Source: Chloroflexota bacterium (GTDB lineage: Bacteria > Chloroflexota > UBA5177). From it: a stretch of 49,370 bases of DNA. Where the stretch lies: contig JANWJD010000030.1 in assembly GCA_025449555.1 (NCBI GenBank), positions 1 to 49,370 of the forward strand. The letters run 5' to 3'. The number at the start of each line of letters is the position of its first letter. Position 1 is the stretch's first letter. The notes beneath the pieces are model-generated. The model saw only the letters and a program-made list of their open reading frames with translations. It searched no databases and was not told where the DNA came from. The translations under genes and the position numbers were made by a program. This document shows, one piece after another, positions 18,921 through 28,689 of this stretch.

Positions 18921-18939
18921 CGGCATTGTATCAATGCCG
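18921..18939. repeat. Perfect inverted repeat CGGCATTG-tat-CAATGCCG
   Basis: 8-bp arms between lmbE-like gene and glcE. Confidence 0.45.
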
Positions 18940-18940
18940 G

Positions 18941-20095
18941 TTAGATGTCTCCGACGAACCTGCCGGGACTCATGATGCGCTGTGGATCGAAGACCGATTT
19001 GACGGCACGCATTAACGTCAGCTCTGTACCCACCTCGCCCCAGGTCGAGGCATGTTCGAGGGCCGGCGAACGGCGCCACACCATTACATTTCCGCCGGAA
19101 CGCGCCGCGTCTCGGCGCAATGTAGTTACATTGTCACCGTTCCAATCGGGGGCAAAAAGGAAAGAGGTACCAATGGTGGGATACGAGAGTGCCTCCACCG
19201 AAGACGAGTCGGCGGCGCTCACATGAGGACGGGACATGCGGGCCGAGAGCCGCACGGTGGCACGGCCGGGGAAGTCTCGCATGGCTTGCATCACGGCATC
19301 TGACTCCGAATCGTCCAGCACCCGGACATTCTGAGCCGGCGCCTGGGAGCAGATCTCTGCCATCAACTCTGCTGTTGCCTCGGCCGTACCGCCCAGCAGA
19401 GCGATGGTCGACGCTCCCTCCAGCTGCATTACTCCGGCGAGTCGATCATTCACGACAGCCAGAGAGAGCAAACCGGGACCGAGCCTCGCCACGCCTACGG
19501 CGAAATCCATCGCATTCGAAACACCGGCCGCCGGGACGACGAGCGCACGCCGGGTGAGTGGAAGTGGAAACACCTTGAAGGCCGCCTCCACGATGATTCC
19601 GAGCGTGCCAAACGATCCGATGAAGAGCTTCGACAGATCGTAGCCGGCCACGTTTTTCACCACGCGCCCACCGCTTTTCGCTACGTGCCCACTGGGCAGT
19701 GCCACCCGCGTGCCGATGACCGCATCTCGTATCGAACCGTATGCCAGGCGCAACGGTCCACTCACATTCGCGGCCAGGGTACCGCCGATAGTCGCCCGTT
19801 CCGGAAACGGTGCCTGCACCGACAGGAATTGGCGGTGTGGGCGGAGTTCGGCTTCGACCTCGGCCAGGGTCGTGCCGGCGCGCACCACAATCGTGAGGTC
19901 ACCGGGGTTGTATTCCACGATGCCGGTGAGGCGGTCGGTGGCGACGGCGACCGCGTAGCGGGACGGCGCATTGCCCACATCCAGCAGCGTTGCCCCGCCA
20001 ACCGGTACAACCGCGTCCTCCGCCTGTTGGGCGGCGAGAAGCAGCTGTGCCGCCTCCCGCTCGTCGGCGGGATGGAGTACCCGCTCGGGGATCAT
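18941..20095 (-). CDS. glcE: Glycolate oxidase FAD-binding subunit GlcE
   Basis: FAD-binding PCMH protein VVPVGGATLLDVGN...ATIGGTLAANVSGPLRLAYGSIRDAVIGTRVALPSG...VVKNVAGYDLSKLFIGSFGTLGII. Confidence 0.85.
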   Translation of the reverse strand: MIPERVLHPADEREAAQLLLAAQQAEDAVVPVGGATLLDVGNAPSRYAVAVATDRLTGIVEYNPGDLTIVVRAGTTLAEVEAELRPHRQFLSVQAPFPERATIGGTLAANVSGPLRLAYGSIRDAVIGTRVALPSGHVAKSGGRVVKNVAGYDLSKLFIGSFGTLGIIVEAAFKVFPLPLTRRALVVPAAGVSNAMDFAVGVARLGPGLLSLAVVNDRLAGVMQLEGASTIALLGGTAEATAELMAEICSQAPAQNVRVLDDSESDAVMQAMRDFPGRATVRLSARMSRPHVSAADSSSVEALSYPTIGTSFLFAPDWNGDNVTTLRRDAARSGGNVMVWRRSPALEHASTWGEVGTELTLMRAVKSVFDPQRIMSPGRFVGDI

Positions 20096-20179
20096 CTCTC
20101 CGATGGAGTATTGCGCCGATTCCGCCGAAGTCGCCGCCGTCGTAATCGCCCTTACCTCCCGATGCCATCCATCGTATAC

Positions 20180-20227
20180 AAAAAAGGCCGCGACCCTTGC
20201 GAACGCAAGTTCGCCTGGATCGCGGCC
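20180..20227 (-). terminator. Rho-independent terminator of thioredoxin gene
   Basis: Minus strand GGCCGCGATCC...GGGTCGCGGCC stem, inner GCGAAC-TTGC-GTTCGC, then TTTTTT. Confidence 0.8.
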
Positions 20228-20245
20228 CTCTGAAGCTCGATGGAG

Positions 20246-20587
20246 TTAGGCGGTAGCGGTAGCACCAATATGGGGCCGAACCTTGCCGAGCAAGCGCTCT
20301 TTGGGCATGTACCCTACGATGCGCTCTACCGGTTCGCCGTTCTTGAACAGAATCAAAGTGGGAATACTCTGCACACCGAACTTCATCATCGTCTTGGGAT
20401 TGGCGTCCACGTCGAGCTTGACGATTTTCAGGTTGTCAGAATACTCGTCAACCATGGACTCAAGGATGGGAGCGATCATGCGGCACGGGCCGCACCACTC
20501 TGCCCAGAAGTCGACCAGGACAGGCTTGGATGCATCGACGACCTCGCTCTGAAACGAGTTGTCAGATATGGCAACAGGATGGGACAT
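20246..20587 (-). CDS. trxA: Thioredoxin
   Basis: VLVDFWAEWCGPCRMIAPILE...SIPTLILFKNGEPV. Confidence 0.95.
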   Translation of the reverse strand: MSHPVAISDNSFQSEVVDASKPVLVDFWAEWCGPCRMIAPILESMVDEYSDNLKIVKLDVDANPKTMMKFGVQSIPTLILFKNGEPVERIVGYMPKERLLGKVRPHIGATATA

Positions 20588-20616
20588 TCGAATCTCCTCT
20601 CAGGAATCTTTACTAA

Positions 20617-20659
20617 CCAGTATATAGTAACTACCACTTTGATAGCAACGTGCTATAGT
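20617..20659. promoter_or_regulatory. Divergent trx/hxlR promoter region with inverted repeat ATAGCA-ACG-TGCTAT
   Basis: IR at 20642-20656 overlaps the TTGCTA (-35) of a minus-strand TTGCTA-N18-TATACT promoter and abuts/overlaps a plus-strand TATAGT (20654-20659). Confidence 0.5.
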
Positions 20660-20687
20660 AAGGGATGAAGGCTAGGAGGTGCATGGA

Positions 20688-21032
20688 ATGGGCCGGGTGA
20701 AAACGCGACATGCATCCGTCTGCCCGATTGCCAATGCGGCTCGGCTCCTGGGAGACCGGTGGACCCTCGTCATTTTGCGCGATCTGGCGGAAGGTTCGAT
20801 GCGCTTCTCCGAACTCGAGGACGCCTCGGGTGGTATTAGTCCCCGCACATTGGCGGACCGGCTGCGCCAAATGGACGGCGATGGAATGATTCAGCGTGAG
20901 TCATTTCGCGAAATCCCGCCGCGTGTGCAGTACACGCTCACAGCCAAAGGGGTCGCGGCCCTGCCTGTCATCGAGGCGCTACGTGCATTCGGAGATGCAT
21001 GGCTGACCGACGCGGAAAAAGAGTGCTGTTAG
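20688..21032 (+). CDS. HxlR family transcriptional regulator
   Basis: SVCPIANAARLLGDRWTLVILRDLAEGSMRFSELEDASGGISPRTLADRLRQM; SD GGAGGT 7 nt before ATG 20688. Confidence 0.92.
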   Translation: MGRVKTRHASVCPIANAARLLGDRWTLVILRDLAEGSMRFSELEDASGGISPRTLADRLRQMDGDGMIQRESFREIPPRVQYTLTAKGVAALPVIEALRAFGDAWLTDAEKECC

Positions 21033-21147
21033 CGCGATTGGATTGAAGTCGGATCCGCCTTCACCAATTGGATCGCGATGCGACCCCGAAGCGTCGTAGC
21101 CTGCGAGGCGTACTGTACAATTCCTCCTGCCCCTGGAGGACCGAGCT

Positions 21148-22713
21148 ATGCGCTTCATCATCCCGTTGTTGGTGCTCGCCCTGTTCATTGACGGCTGTGG
21201 CTCGAAGAGCCCGACGGTCGTTGGTCAGGCAGGTCCTACAACGCAACCAGCAACGACAACCGTGCAGTGGGGATTGGCAGGCATTTCCGATGTCCCCACG
21301 CTCGATCCCGCTCTGGCTTCGGATCCTACGTCGATCAGCGTGGCATCGCTGGTATACGGCGGATTGGTACGGTTCGATCAACACTTACGGGTCCAACCTG
21401 ACGGCGCTTCACACTGGACTATTTCGCGCAACGGGAAGACCTACACCTTCTTCCTGCGCCGCAACCTGCGGTACGCCGACGGCAGCAAAGTAACGGCGAA
21501 TGATTTTGTGGCCGCCCTGGACCGTGCCCTCGGCCCGGAAGGGCCGGCCGGAACAGCTCCGTTTTACCTTCAGCTGATCGTCGGGAGCACTTCCGGCACG
21601 AAGCCACGCGGCATCGTAGCCGTGAATTCCTCGACGGTGCGTATCACGCTGACGCGGCCCGCCGCACACTTCCTGTCGGAGCTCGCGTTTCCGGCCGCGT
21701 TTGTGCCTCAGCCGACACTTGTGTCAAAGTTCGGCACTTCGTGGACCGATCACGCCATGGGCTTCGGTCCCTACATGGTGAATGTCTGGCGCCACAGTCG
21801 CTACCTAACCCTGGTGCAGAATCCGCATTACTACGGCGGTACGGTTGCGCCACGCCGCATTACGCTCCGCTTTTACCCGCAGCGGAACGCCGTGACCGCA
21901 TACGATCGCGGCGCACTTGACGTCGTTTCAGGGCTGCCGGCCGGTGAAACGCTCGGTTCCCATCCACCCGGGACACAACGACTTCCGGCACTCGCACTCG
22001 ACTACCTCGCATTGAATACCTCCCGACTGCCGTTCAAGCGACTCAATACCCGACGGGCCTTCGCAGCCGCGATTCAACCGGGTGTGGCCCGCCTCACCAT
22101 GGGCGCAAGCGTGTTTCCCAGTAGCGGTCTCGTTCCGTCCGCGCTCGACATGCCGCTTGCAAGATGGTCGGCCTCGGCCTCGGCGTCCACATACCTGGCG
22201 CGTGCCAGGTATCCGCATGGCAATAAGTTTCCGCCGATCGTTCTGGTGCTTCCCCAGGACGCACATCTGCACGCGCTGGCCCGTGCGCTAAAACTCGACT
22301 GGTTTCGCACCTTGAAGGTTGATGTTCGGATCCAACCGGTCAATGCCACCAACTACACGCAGATATTGAACGCCCACGCTTTTGACCTGGCCCTCGTGCG
22401 ATGGGGTGGTGATTATCCGGACTCACAAGATTTTCTGGGAACGCAACTCGGCGCCTCGCCGTACAACGTCACCGGGTGGTCCAAGCCGAGCTACAACGCG
22501 GCGGTGCAGCTTGCCGACTCGTACAGCCCCTTGGATCCGCGGCGTCAAACGCTGTTGAAACACGCGGCATTCGTCGCGACCCGTTCACTTCCCATCATCC
22601 CCCTGGATGAGCCGGCGGTGACAGCCATCATCCGGCCCGGGCTGCAGGGATTCGCCCTCACCGCGCTCGGCACGATTGTCATCCGGCACGCTGCGCCGGC
22701 AATCACTCGCTGA
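21148..22713 (+). CDS. Peptide/oligopeptide ABC transporter substrate-binding lipoprotein (SBP family 5)
   Basis: Lipobox-like ALFIDGCGS; DVPTLDPALASDPTS...YADGSKVTANDFVAALDRAL...MGFGPYMVNVW. Confidence 0.9.
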   Translation: MRFIIPLLVLALFIDGCGSKSPTVVGQAGPTTQPATTTVQWGLAGISDVPTLDPALASDPTSISVASLVYGGLVRFDQHLRVQPDGASHWTISRNGKTYTFFLRRNLRYADGSKVTANDFVAALDRALGPEGPAGTAPFYLQLIVGSTSGTKPRGIVAVNSSTVRITLTRPAAHFLSELAFPAAFVPQPTLVSKFGTSWTDHAMGFGPYMVNVWRHSRYLTLVQNPHYYGGTVAPRRITLRFYPQRNAVTAYDRGALDVVSGLPAGETLGSHPPGTQRLPALALDYLALNTSRLPFKRLNTRRAFAAAIQPGVARLTMGASVFPSSGLVPSALDMPLARWSASASASTYLARARYPHGNKFPPIVLVLPQDAHLHALARALKLDWFRTLKVDVRIQPVNATNYTQILNAHAFDLALVRWGGDYPDSQDFLGTQLGASPYNVTGWSKPSYNAAVQLADSYSPLDPRRQTLLKHAAFVATRSLPIIPLDEPAVTAIIRPGLQGFALTALGTIVIRHAAPAITR

Positions 22714-23215
22714 CGCGTCGGCCCGCCTGGATATCGAGCGGTTCCTCGTGCACTACATGTTCCATGGCAGCGGGTAACCGGCGCAGTGCAGAGGTCAGGA
22801 ACGTGGGCACGAGCTTGACATCGTCCAGATGTTCCAGCGGAAACCACTTGAAGGTGAGAGGTGCTACATCTGCCTCCAGGCCCGTGTAGATTTCTGTCTT
22901 GTTCAGATACGACGAGCCGACAGGTAGATCTATGAGGTAATAGAGGCCGAGTTCGTGAAACTGGCGGGTTTCGAACTTAAAGAAGTTTTCGACGACCCAG
23001 AGCACGCGGCGGACGCACACCGTGACACCCAATTCTTCCTGCATCTCACGAACGACAGTGGTCCGCGACGATTCGAGTATCTCTGCCCTACCGCCCGGCA
23101 GCGACCAGAAGTTCTCATAGTCGGCGCGATGGAGCAGGACGTATCCATCGTCAATGCACACGGCAACGATCCGATAGCTAAAGCGTCGTCCTGGCTCAAA
23201 ATCCAACGAGATCAC
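22703..23215 (-). CDS. NUDIX hydrolase
   Basis: SLPGGRAEILESSRTTVVREMQEELGV Nudix box; GTG 23215 overlapping upstream stop (GTGA). Confidence 0.9.
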   Translation of the reverse strand: MISLDFEPGRRFSYRIVAVCIDDGYVLLHRADYENFWSLPGGRAEILESSRTTVVREMQEELGVTVCVRRVLWVVENFFKFETRQFHELGLYYLIDLPVGSSYLNKTEIYTGLEADVAPLTFKWFPLEHLDDVKLVPTFLTSALRRLPAAMEHVVHEEPLDIQAGRRVSE

Positions 23216-24402
23216 GCGCGCTGAACCTCGATGCCGGACGCCGGCCGAGAACAGAACTCGAACGCCATCCGGGTGAGGATTTCGGCGCAATTCTCCACCT
23301 CGGACAGTGAGGCATACTCCGTCGTCGCGTGCGCACCCGCCCCTCCCGGGCCAAAAACCACCGTGGGAATCCCGGCAGCCGACAGTAGGGCCGCATCCAT
23401 CCAAGGTGTGTCTCCGTACGTTTCTGGGGACTCGCCGGTCACCGACCGCGCAGCTCCCTCTAGGGCACGCACTACCAGTTCCTCTGACGCCACCTCGAAC
23501 GGCTCCCTCCAGACGGTGAGTCGAAAGGTACCGTTGAAACGGTCATCGCGGGCATGGAGACGATCGAGCAGTTCTACGATTTCACGGATCACACCGGCCT
23601 CAGTCTCCCCTGGAATAGTTCGACGTTCAACCTGGAGACGACACAATTCCGGATAACTACTCAACTCCTGTCCGCCTTCGATCAGCGACGCATGAACCGA
23701 GCCGGTTCCGAGGAGCGCATGTCCTGTCCTCGCGGCGAGCACCATCCCCAGACCCTCGAGTTCGCTCAGGAAGCGCCCCATGTGCGCAATGGCGTCCACT
23801 CCCAATTCCGGTTTACTCCCATGCGCGGCTCGTCCTCGCGTCTCGATCTCCAGCCAGGCGAACCCTTTGTGAGCCAGACAGAGGCGTAGACCGGTGGGCT
23901 CCGTGACCACCGCGCCGTCGGTCTTGAGCTTCTTCACAACCGCCTGCGTGCCCAGGCTGGCGTACTCTTCGTCCATCACCGCGGCGACCAACACATCGCC
24001 CTCGGCTCCGCCGGCCTGCGCCACGCTTCTGCCGGCCAACATGGCGGCGGCCAGTCCGGCCTTCATGTCATAGGCGCCACGCCCGAACAGGCGGTCTCCT
24101 TCGATGCGTGGCCGGAGAGGATGCGCCATACCGACGACGCCCACGGTGTCGAGATGAGCGTTGAGCATGAGGCTACGACCACCCGAGTGCCCCGCCACCC
24201 GTGCCACCACGTTGGGCCTACCGGGCAACACTTCGACGATTTCGACGTCGAGCCCATGCCTGGACAGCCATTCCGCCACGAAACGTGCAATCTCCCCTTC
24301 ACCAGCGGCACCCGGCACAAGTGAGGGATTGACTGAGTCGATCGCGACCAGATCCGACAACAAGGAAGCAACATCGTCACGTTGCAAACGCTGGTACGCC
24401 AT
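23212..24402 (-). CDS. M20 family metallopeptidase (ArgE/DapE-like)
   Basis: SLMLNAHLDTVGVVG...LFGRGAYDMKAGLAAAMLAG...MDEEYASLGTQ...FGPGGAGAHATTEY. Confidence 0.9.
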   Translation of the reverse strand: MAYQRLQRDDVASLLSDLVAIDSVNPSLVPGAAGEGEIARFVAEWLSRHGLDVEIVEVLPGRPNVVARVAGHSGGRSLMLNAHLDTVGVVGMAHPLRPRIEGDRLFGRGAYDMKAGLAAAMLAGRSVAQAGGAEGDVLVAAVMDEEYASLGTQAVVKKLKTDGAVVTEPTGLRLCLAHKGFAWLEIETRGRAAHGSKPELGVDAIAHMGRFLSELEGLGMVLAARTGHALLGTGSVHASLIEGGQELSSYPELCRLQVERRTIPGETEAGVIREIVELLDRLHARDDRFNGTFRLTVWREPFEVASEELVVRALEGAARSVTGESPETYGDTPWMDAALLSAAGIPTVVFGPGGAGAHATTEYASLSEVENCAEILTRMAFEFCSRPASGIEVQRA

Positions 24403-24677
24403 GCGCGCGACGCTCCTTTGCCCACAGTATCACGCCGCAAATGCTGCCACGATATGTGCACAATGGTGTCTCACCACCGGTCAAGACTGCTCGACCCGAC
24501 TGCCGCGCTCAACCTTCGACGGTTCGAGACATCTTTGACGTTAGTGTGTTACAAGATGCGGCCATTCAGCGTTGAGTCTTTTGAGGGAGACAATATTTTC
24601 AATCGAAAAGGTCGACCGAGACTGACGAGCGACGGCTCTCAGGGTGTGGAAACGGTTCTCGTGTTCAGGAGGAAGCA

Positions 24678-25943
24678 TTGGACAGATCGTGGGTAGCGGG
24701 TATACGCATCATGTGCCTGGCACTCTTCATAGCAGTAGCCGGGCAAACTCTGCAGCCGGCTCACACGTTCGCGGCCGGCGAAGCGATTACAGTCACTCCC
24801 AATTCAGGAACAGTCGGCAGCTTATTTACGGTCAACGGTAGCGGATTCGCAACCAGTTTGGTCTCGGTCTATTTCAACGGCACGTTTCTTGGCAATGCGG
24901 GCGTGTCGGGCGGAAACCTCGTCAATGCGACGTTCCAGGTTCCTAATGTGGCGGCCAATCAGATGTATAGCGTCGCCGTGGCGAGTGGACCTTTGAACTT
25001 TTCCCAGAGCGCCAATTACACCGTGGTGGCCAGCACTACCTCGCTCGGTAATTTCGGATTGAGCAAGTTTGTCCAGACCAGCTCCGGCTTCACGTCCTGT
25101 CCAAACGGCGGAGGCTGCACGATCCAGAACTCGGCAGGCGCTACTGAGACCTACGCCGTTCAGTACCAGAACACGGCGAACGCAGCGATCGCACAGTTGA
25201 CAATCACCGACACGCTGCAAGCCGGCCAGACCTTGGTCAATGCCTCGGCCGGGTGCACGGCGAGTGCCACCTCGCCCATGGTCGTCACGTGCACGGTGTC
25301 AAACGTGCCGGCGAGCCCTCAAAATGGTTCGACCAATAGCGTATTGATCACGACCCGACCGGCGGCCGGGTTCGCGGGCGTTATGACGAATCAAGCATGT
25401 GCGACGGAATTGGGGTTTGTGGGCCAAGCGTGTTCCAACACCACGTACTTAACGGTAGGTGGCACCGCGGCAGTCGGCACCGGGACGCAAATCTGCGGTC
25501 TGGTGACCTTCTACACTCCGCCATCGCTCTTTACTAACTCGTACGGACCGATCACGATTGGCGGGCAAACCTTCACGATCGCTCCCAATGCGCAGATTTC
25601 GAGCACGATCACGATCCAGCCTCCGGCCAACAACGTTTGCATCACGTTCACCTTCGTGAACCAGGCGGCTACCGTGCTGACCGTCACGCCGAATCTGGCA
25701 ACCTCGAATGTGGTGTGTGGGATTCTCACGCTTCTGTCACCGAGCACGTCAACCATCGCGGTAGGCAATATCTCCTATCCCGCGCTCGGCAGTGTGACGT
25801 CAGGAACCCTCCTGGTACTTGGGCAGTCGTACTGCTTCCTGATCCAGAACAACACCATCGTGGGAGTCTTGACCGGTGTTCCCACTGAAGCGCATGCCGT
25901 GGCCGGTGCCGGTTACCACCGCGGCCTCATGATCGCCGAATAA
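24678..25943 (+). CDS. Secreted protein with N-terminal IPT/Ig-like and DUF11-like repeat domain
   Basis: Signal peptide, VTPNSGTVGSLFTVNGSGFATSLVSVYFNG, then AVQYQNTANAAIAQLTITDTLQAGQTLVNAS; TTG start after AGGAGGA. Confidence 0.65.
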   Translation: MDRSWVAGIRIMCLALFIAVAGQTLQPAHTFAAGEAITVTPNSGTVGSLFTVNGSGFATSLVSVYFNGTFLGNAGVSGGNLVNATFQVPNVAANQMYSVAVASGPLNFSQSANYTVVASTTSLGNFGLSKFVQTSSGFTSCPNGGGCTIQNSAGATETYAVQYQNTANAAIAQLTITDTLQAGQTLVNASAGCTASATSPMVVTCTVSNVPASPQNGSTNSVLITTRPAAGFAGVMTNQACATELGFVGQACSNTTYLTVGGTAAVGTGTQICGLVTFYTPPSLFTNSYGPITIGGQTFTIAPNAQISSTITIQPPANNVCITFTFVNQAATVLTVTPNLATSNVVCGILTLLSPSTSTIAVGNISYPALGSVTSGTLLVLGQSYCFLIQNNTIVGVLTGVPTEAHAVAGAGYHRGLMIAE

Positions 25944-25963
25944 GGTCAACCGACCCTGAGGGG

Positions 25964-25991
25964 AGAGGGCGTGGCCCCGGCCACGCCCTCT
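25964..25991 (+). terminator. Perfect 13-bp hairpin downstream of secreted protein (no U-tract)
   Basis: agagggcgtggcc-cc-ggccacgccctct. Confidence 0.5.
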
Positions 25992-26088
25992 GTCTATTCG
26001 ACTGAATTGCGGGCACCCTCGGATGTCGCGTGGTGTGCCACGGGACGGTGAGTCGATCTGCTGCTGGACAAGCGATGAGGCAGACCGG

Positions 26089-26766
26089 CTACAGTTGCAT
26101 GAATCCGTGTCGAAGCGCGTACACCACCGCCTGAGCTCGATCACGCAATTCCGCTTTGCTGAAGATATTGTTGATGTGCGTCTTTACGGTCGCCTCTGAT
26201 ACGACGAGGCGCTGCGCAATTTCGCTATTGCTGAGCCCTTCTGCGATCAAGCACAGCACCTCAGCTTCACGGGAAGTAATCCCGTCGGGATATGCCGGCT
26301 CGGAACTCGAGCGACGCGCCGGCATGCCACGAACCTGCTGAATCAGGCGGCGCTGCACGGTTGGATCGAGCAGTGCCTCGCCGGAGTGGACGGTCCGGAT
26401 CGCCTCCTGGATCTCACGAGCGCCGGCATCCTTGGTGAGATACCCCATCGCGCCCGCTTCGAGCGCGCCGAAGATGGATTCATCATCGGCATACGTGGTG
26501 AGAACCACCACGTGAGTCGATGGATGTTCGCGCACGATACGACGCGTGGCCTCGACTCCATCGCACCGGGGCATTCTCAGGTCCATGAGGACGACATCGG
26601 GTTTGACCTCGGCGACCAGCCGGATAGCCTGGTCGCCGTCGTTTGCCGTAGCCACGACCTCGATTCCCGGGCTCAACCCAAGCAGCATCTCGAGCCCCTC
26701 GCGAATGAGCGCCTGGTCATCCGCAATCAGGACGCGGATCGGTCGCTCGGATCGGTCGGTAACCAT
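26089..26766 (-). CDS. NarL/LuxR-family response regulator
   Basis: REC domain IRVLIADDQALIREGLEMLLG...VVLMDLRMP; C-term HTH TSREAEVLCLIAEGLSNSEIAQRLVVSEATVKTHINNIFSKAELRDRAQAV. Confidence 0.95.
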   Translation of the reverse strand: MVTDRSERPIRVLIADDQALIREGLEMLLGLSPGIEVVATANDGDQAIRLVAEVKPDVVLMDLRMPRCDGVEATRRIVREHPSTHVVVLTTYADDESIFGALEAGAMGYLTKDAGAREIQEAIRTVHSGEALLDPTVQRRLIQQVRGMPARRSSSEPAYPDGITSREAEVLCLIAEGLSNSEIAQRLVVSEATVKTHINNIFSKAELRDRAQAVVYALRHGFMQL

Positions 26767-27935
26767 AGACAGACCCTGAAACCTCCGGCCGTGGGACCGG
26801 CCTCCAACTTTCCATGAAGAAGCTCAGCTCGCTCACGCATCCCGGCTACCCCGTACCCGCCGCCTGGAAGGTGAGAGGTAACAGAGACACCTTCATTCTC
26901 AATCACCAATTCGACGGTGTCCACCGTGCTGCGCAGCGTGATGTCGACCACGGAGGAATCCGCATGTTTGCGCACGTTGGTCAACGCTTCCTGGGCGATC
27001 CGGTACAAGGCAAGTCTAGCGTCAGCAGACAGTTCAACCGGCGTCCCCTCGATGCGCAGGCGACATTGCGCGCCGGTGTCGCGCTCGAATTCCTGAGCAA
27101 GCTGAGGCAAAAGATCCGGACCCGGGAGTGTCTCCCCTCGCAGCGACCCGACGGCGCGCCGTGCCTCACCCAGTCCCTCCTTTGCGAGACCCGAAGTCCG
27201 GTTAAGAGCGGTCACCACGGCTGGATCGCACGCGCGCTGCTCAGCCAACAGGCGGGCGCCCTCCAACTGAAGACTGAGTGCCGACAGGGTATGCGCCAGC
27301 ACGTCGTGCATCTCTCTTGCCAGGTGCGCGCGCTCATCGAGCGCCGCAGCCCGAATCACCGCATCGCGTCCCTCCAGGACCTCTTGAAGCAGTTCCTGAG
27401 TCCTCTGTTGCTCCACTCGTAGGCGACGCATCGCGGTGGACCCCAGGTAGGTGAAGAGAAGAGCAGGTATCAATGACACGATCGCGAGCAACGAAAGAGG
27501 ATGCGGGCTGATGGCACTGGCAGCCAGGAAACCGATGCCGCTCAGCCCTGCTGCAACACGCGCCAGGTCCGAGTCAAGTCTGAGGCTCGCCACGGCGATC
27601 GAAGCCACGACGGCGACGAATGCGCCGTTGCCCGGCGCCAGGAACTGCATCGCAACCGCTGCCAGGCCGCTGACCACGATGAGTTTTCCGGCCGTGGGGC
27701 GGGTGACTACGAACGAGAATGTCCCCAAAAAGACGACAGCGCTGATCCAGGCGGCTGCGCCTCGGACGGTTAGCGACTGTGGGACGGCCCCAACCATCCC
27801 ATATATCACCGACAACCAGCAGGCCATAAGCAGGACTCGACCGACCCGGGGTGGGACGATCGAGCCTGGTGTGGTCATGGTCGGTGATGCGTTCGCCGGG
27901 AGAGTGTGTCGAAGAAAACGGATCAGCATCTGCAA
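26727..27935 (-). CDS. Sensor histidine kinase (HisKA_3 / DesK-NarX type)
   Basis: ALDERAHLAREMHDVLAHTLSALSLQLEGA...YRIAQEALTNVRKHADSS...GGGYGVAGMRERAELLHGKLEAGP. Confidence 0.93.
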   Translation of the reverse strand: MQMLIRFLRHTLPANASPTMTTPGSIVPPRVGRVLLMACWLSVIYGMVGAVPQSLTVRGAAAWISAVVFLGTFSFVVTRPTAGKLIVVSGLAAVAMQFLAPGNGAFVAVVASIAVASLRLDSDLARVAAGLSGIGFLAASAISPHPLSLLAIVSLIPALLFTYLGSTAMRRLRVEQQRTQELLQEVLEGRDAVIRAAALDERAHLAREMHDVLAHTLSALSLQLEGARLLAEQRACDPAVVTALNRTSGLAKEGLGEARRAVGSLRGETLPGPDLLPQLAQEFERDTGAQCRLRIEGTPVELSADARLALYRIAQEALTNVRKHADSSVVDITLRSTVDTVELVIENEGVSVTSHLPGGGYGVAGMRERAELLHGKLEAGPTAGGFRVCLWLPTDPSDRSAS

Positions 27936-27973
27936 GCCCCAGTTTCGCGCATCATCAGTGTGCAGTGTGTTGA

Positions 27974-28501
27974 TTACGACTCGAGAGCCGAACCCACCGT
28001 AGACGGTCGTACCAGCAGCAAGGCACGAACCGCAACCACCAGGGTCCGAGTCAGTACCATCGACAGTGCCATGAAGACGAAGGCGGCAGTCCAGGCGGCG
28101 GAGCTGGTGATCTGATGCTGGATGGAAAATTGCGCGACCTGGTGTGACCAGAGATTGGAAGCGGCCCAGGCAAACGCCAGCCGTCCGCCGAACACGATTG
28201 CCCAGAGGGCAGCGTACGTGATTCCCGCCTCCGTCACGATCGAGCCCGTCTGATCGTCGCGCTCGACGTCCATGAAGCCCGCGGCGAGGATGCCACAGAG
28301 GGCGCCGGCGAGGCTCAGAGTAACTTCGAAGTCGAGGTCGCCTCCGACCGTCGGAACTCCTTGGAGGTAATGGTAGCCCACGAGGACGACGGCCACGAAG
28401 GGGAGCAAGAGACGGCGAAGGGTGAGACGGCGGCGCCCCATCTGGGTGGCGATGATGAAGGTCGCGAGGCCGGCAAAGGTGACGATTTCGGTGGTGTTCA
28501 T
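27974..28501 (-). CDS. Multi-TM protein, CcdC/DUF1453-like
   Basis: Four to five hydrophobic segments; QMGRRRLTLRRLLLPFVAVVLVGYHYL; located immediately upstream of the histidine kinase. Confidence 0.55.
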   Translation of the reverse strand: MNTTEIVTFAGLATFIIATQMGRRRLTLRRLLLPFVAVVLVGYHYLQGVPTVGGDLDFEVTLSLAGALCGILAAGFMDVERDDQTGSIVTEAGITYAALWAIVFGGRLAFAWAASNLWSHQVAQFSIQHQITSSAAWTAAFVFMALSMVLTRTLVVAVRALLLVRPSTVGSALES

Positions 28502-28689
28502 CTCGATCCTCCTGGAGTAATCATTGTTTCTACGGGTTTCACTCTAGAGGAAGATCGAGTCGTCGTCATCGGAGCGGGTATGGATTCTCGGGAAGTGGCT
28601 CCCTCCACCCGAGGGTGGACGAGCGCGGCTACCCGTATCGTTTACCATGACTCCAATCAGTACACGTCAGTACGCAGTGGAGGTATCTT

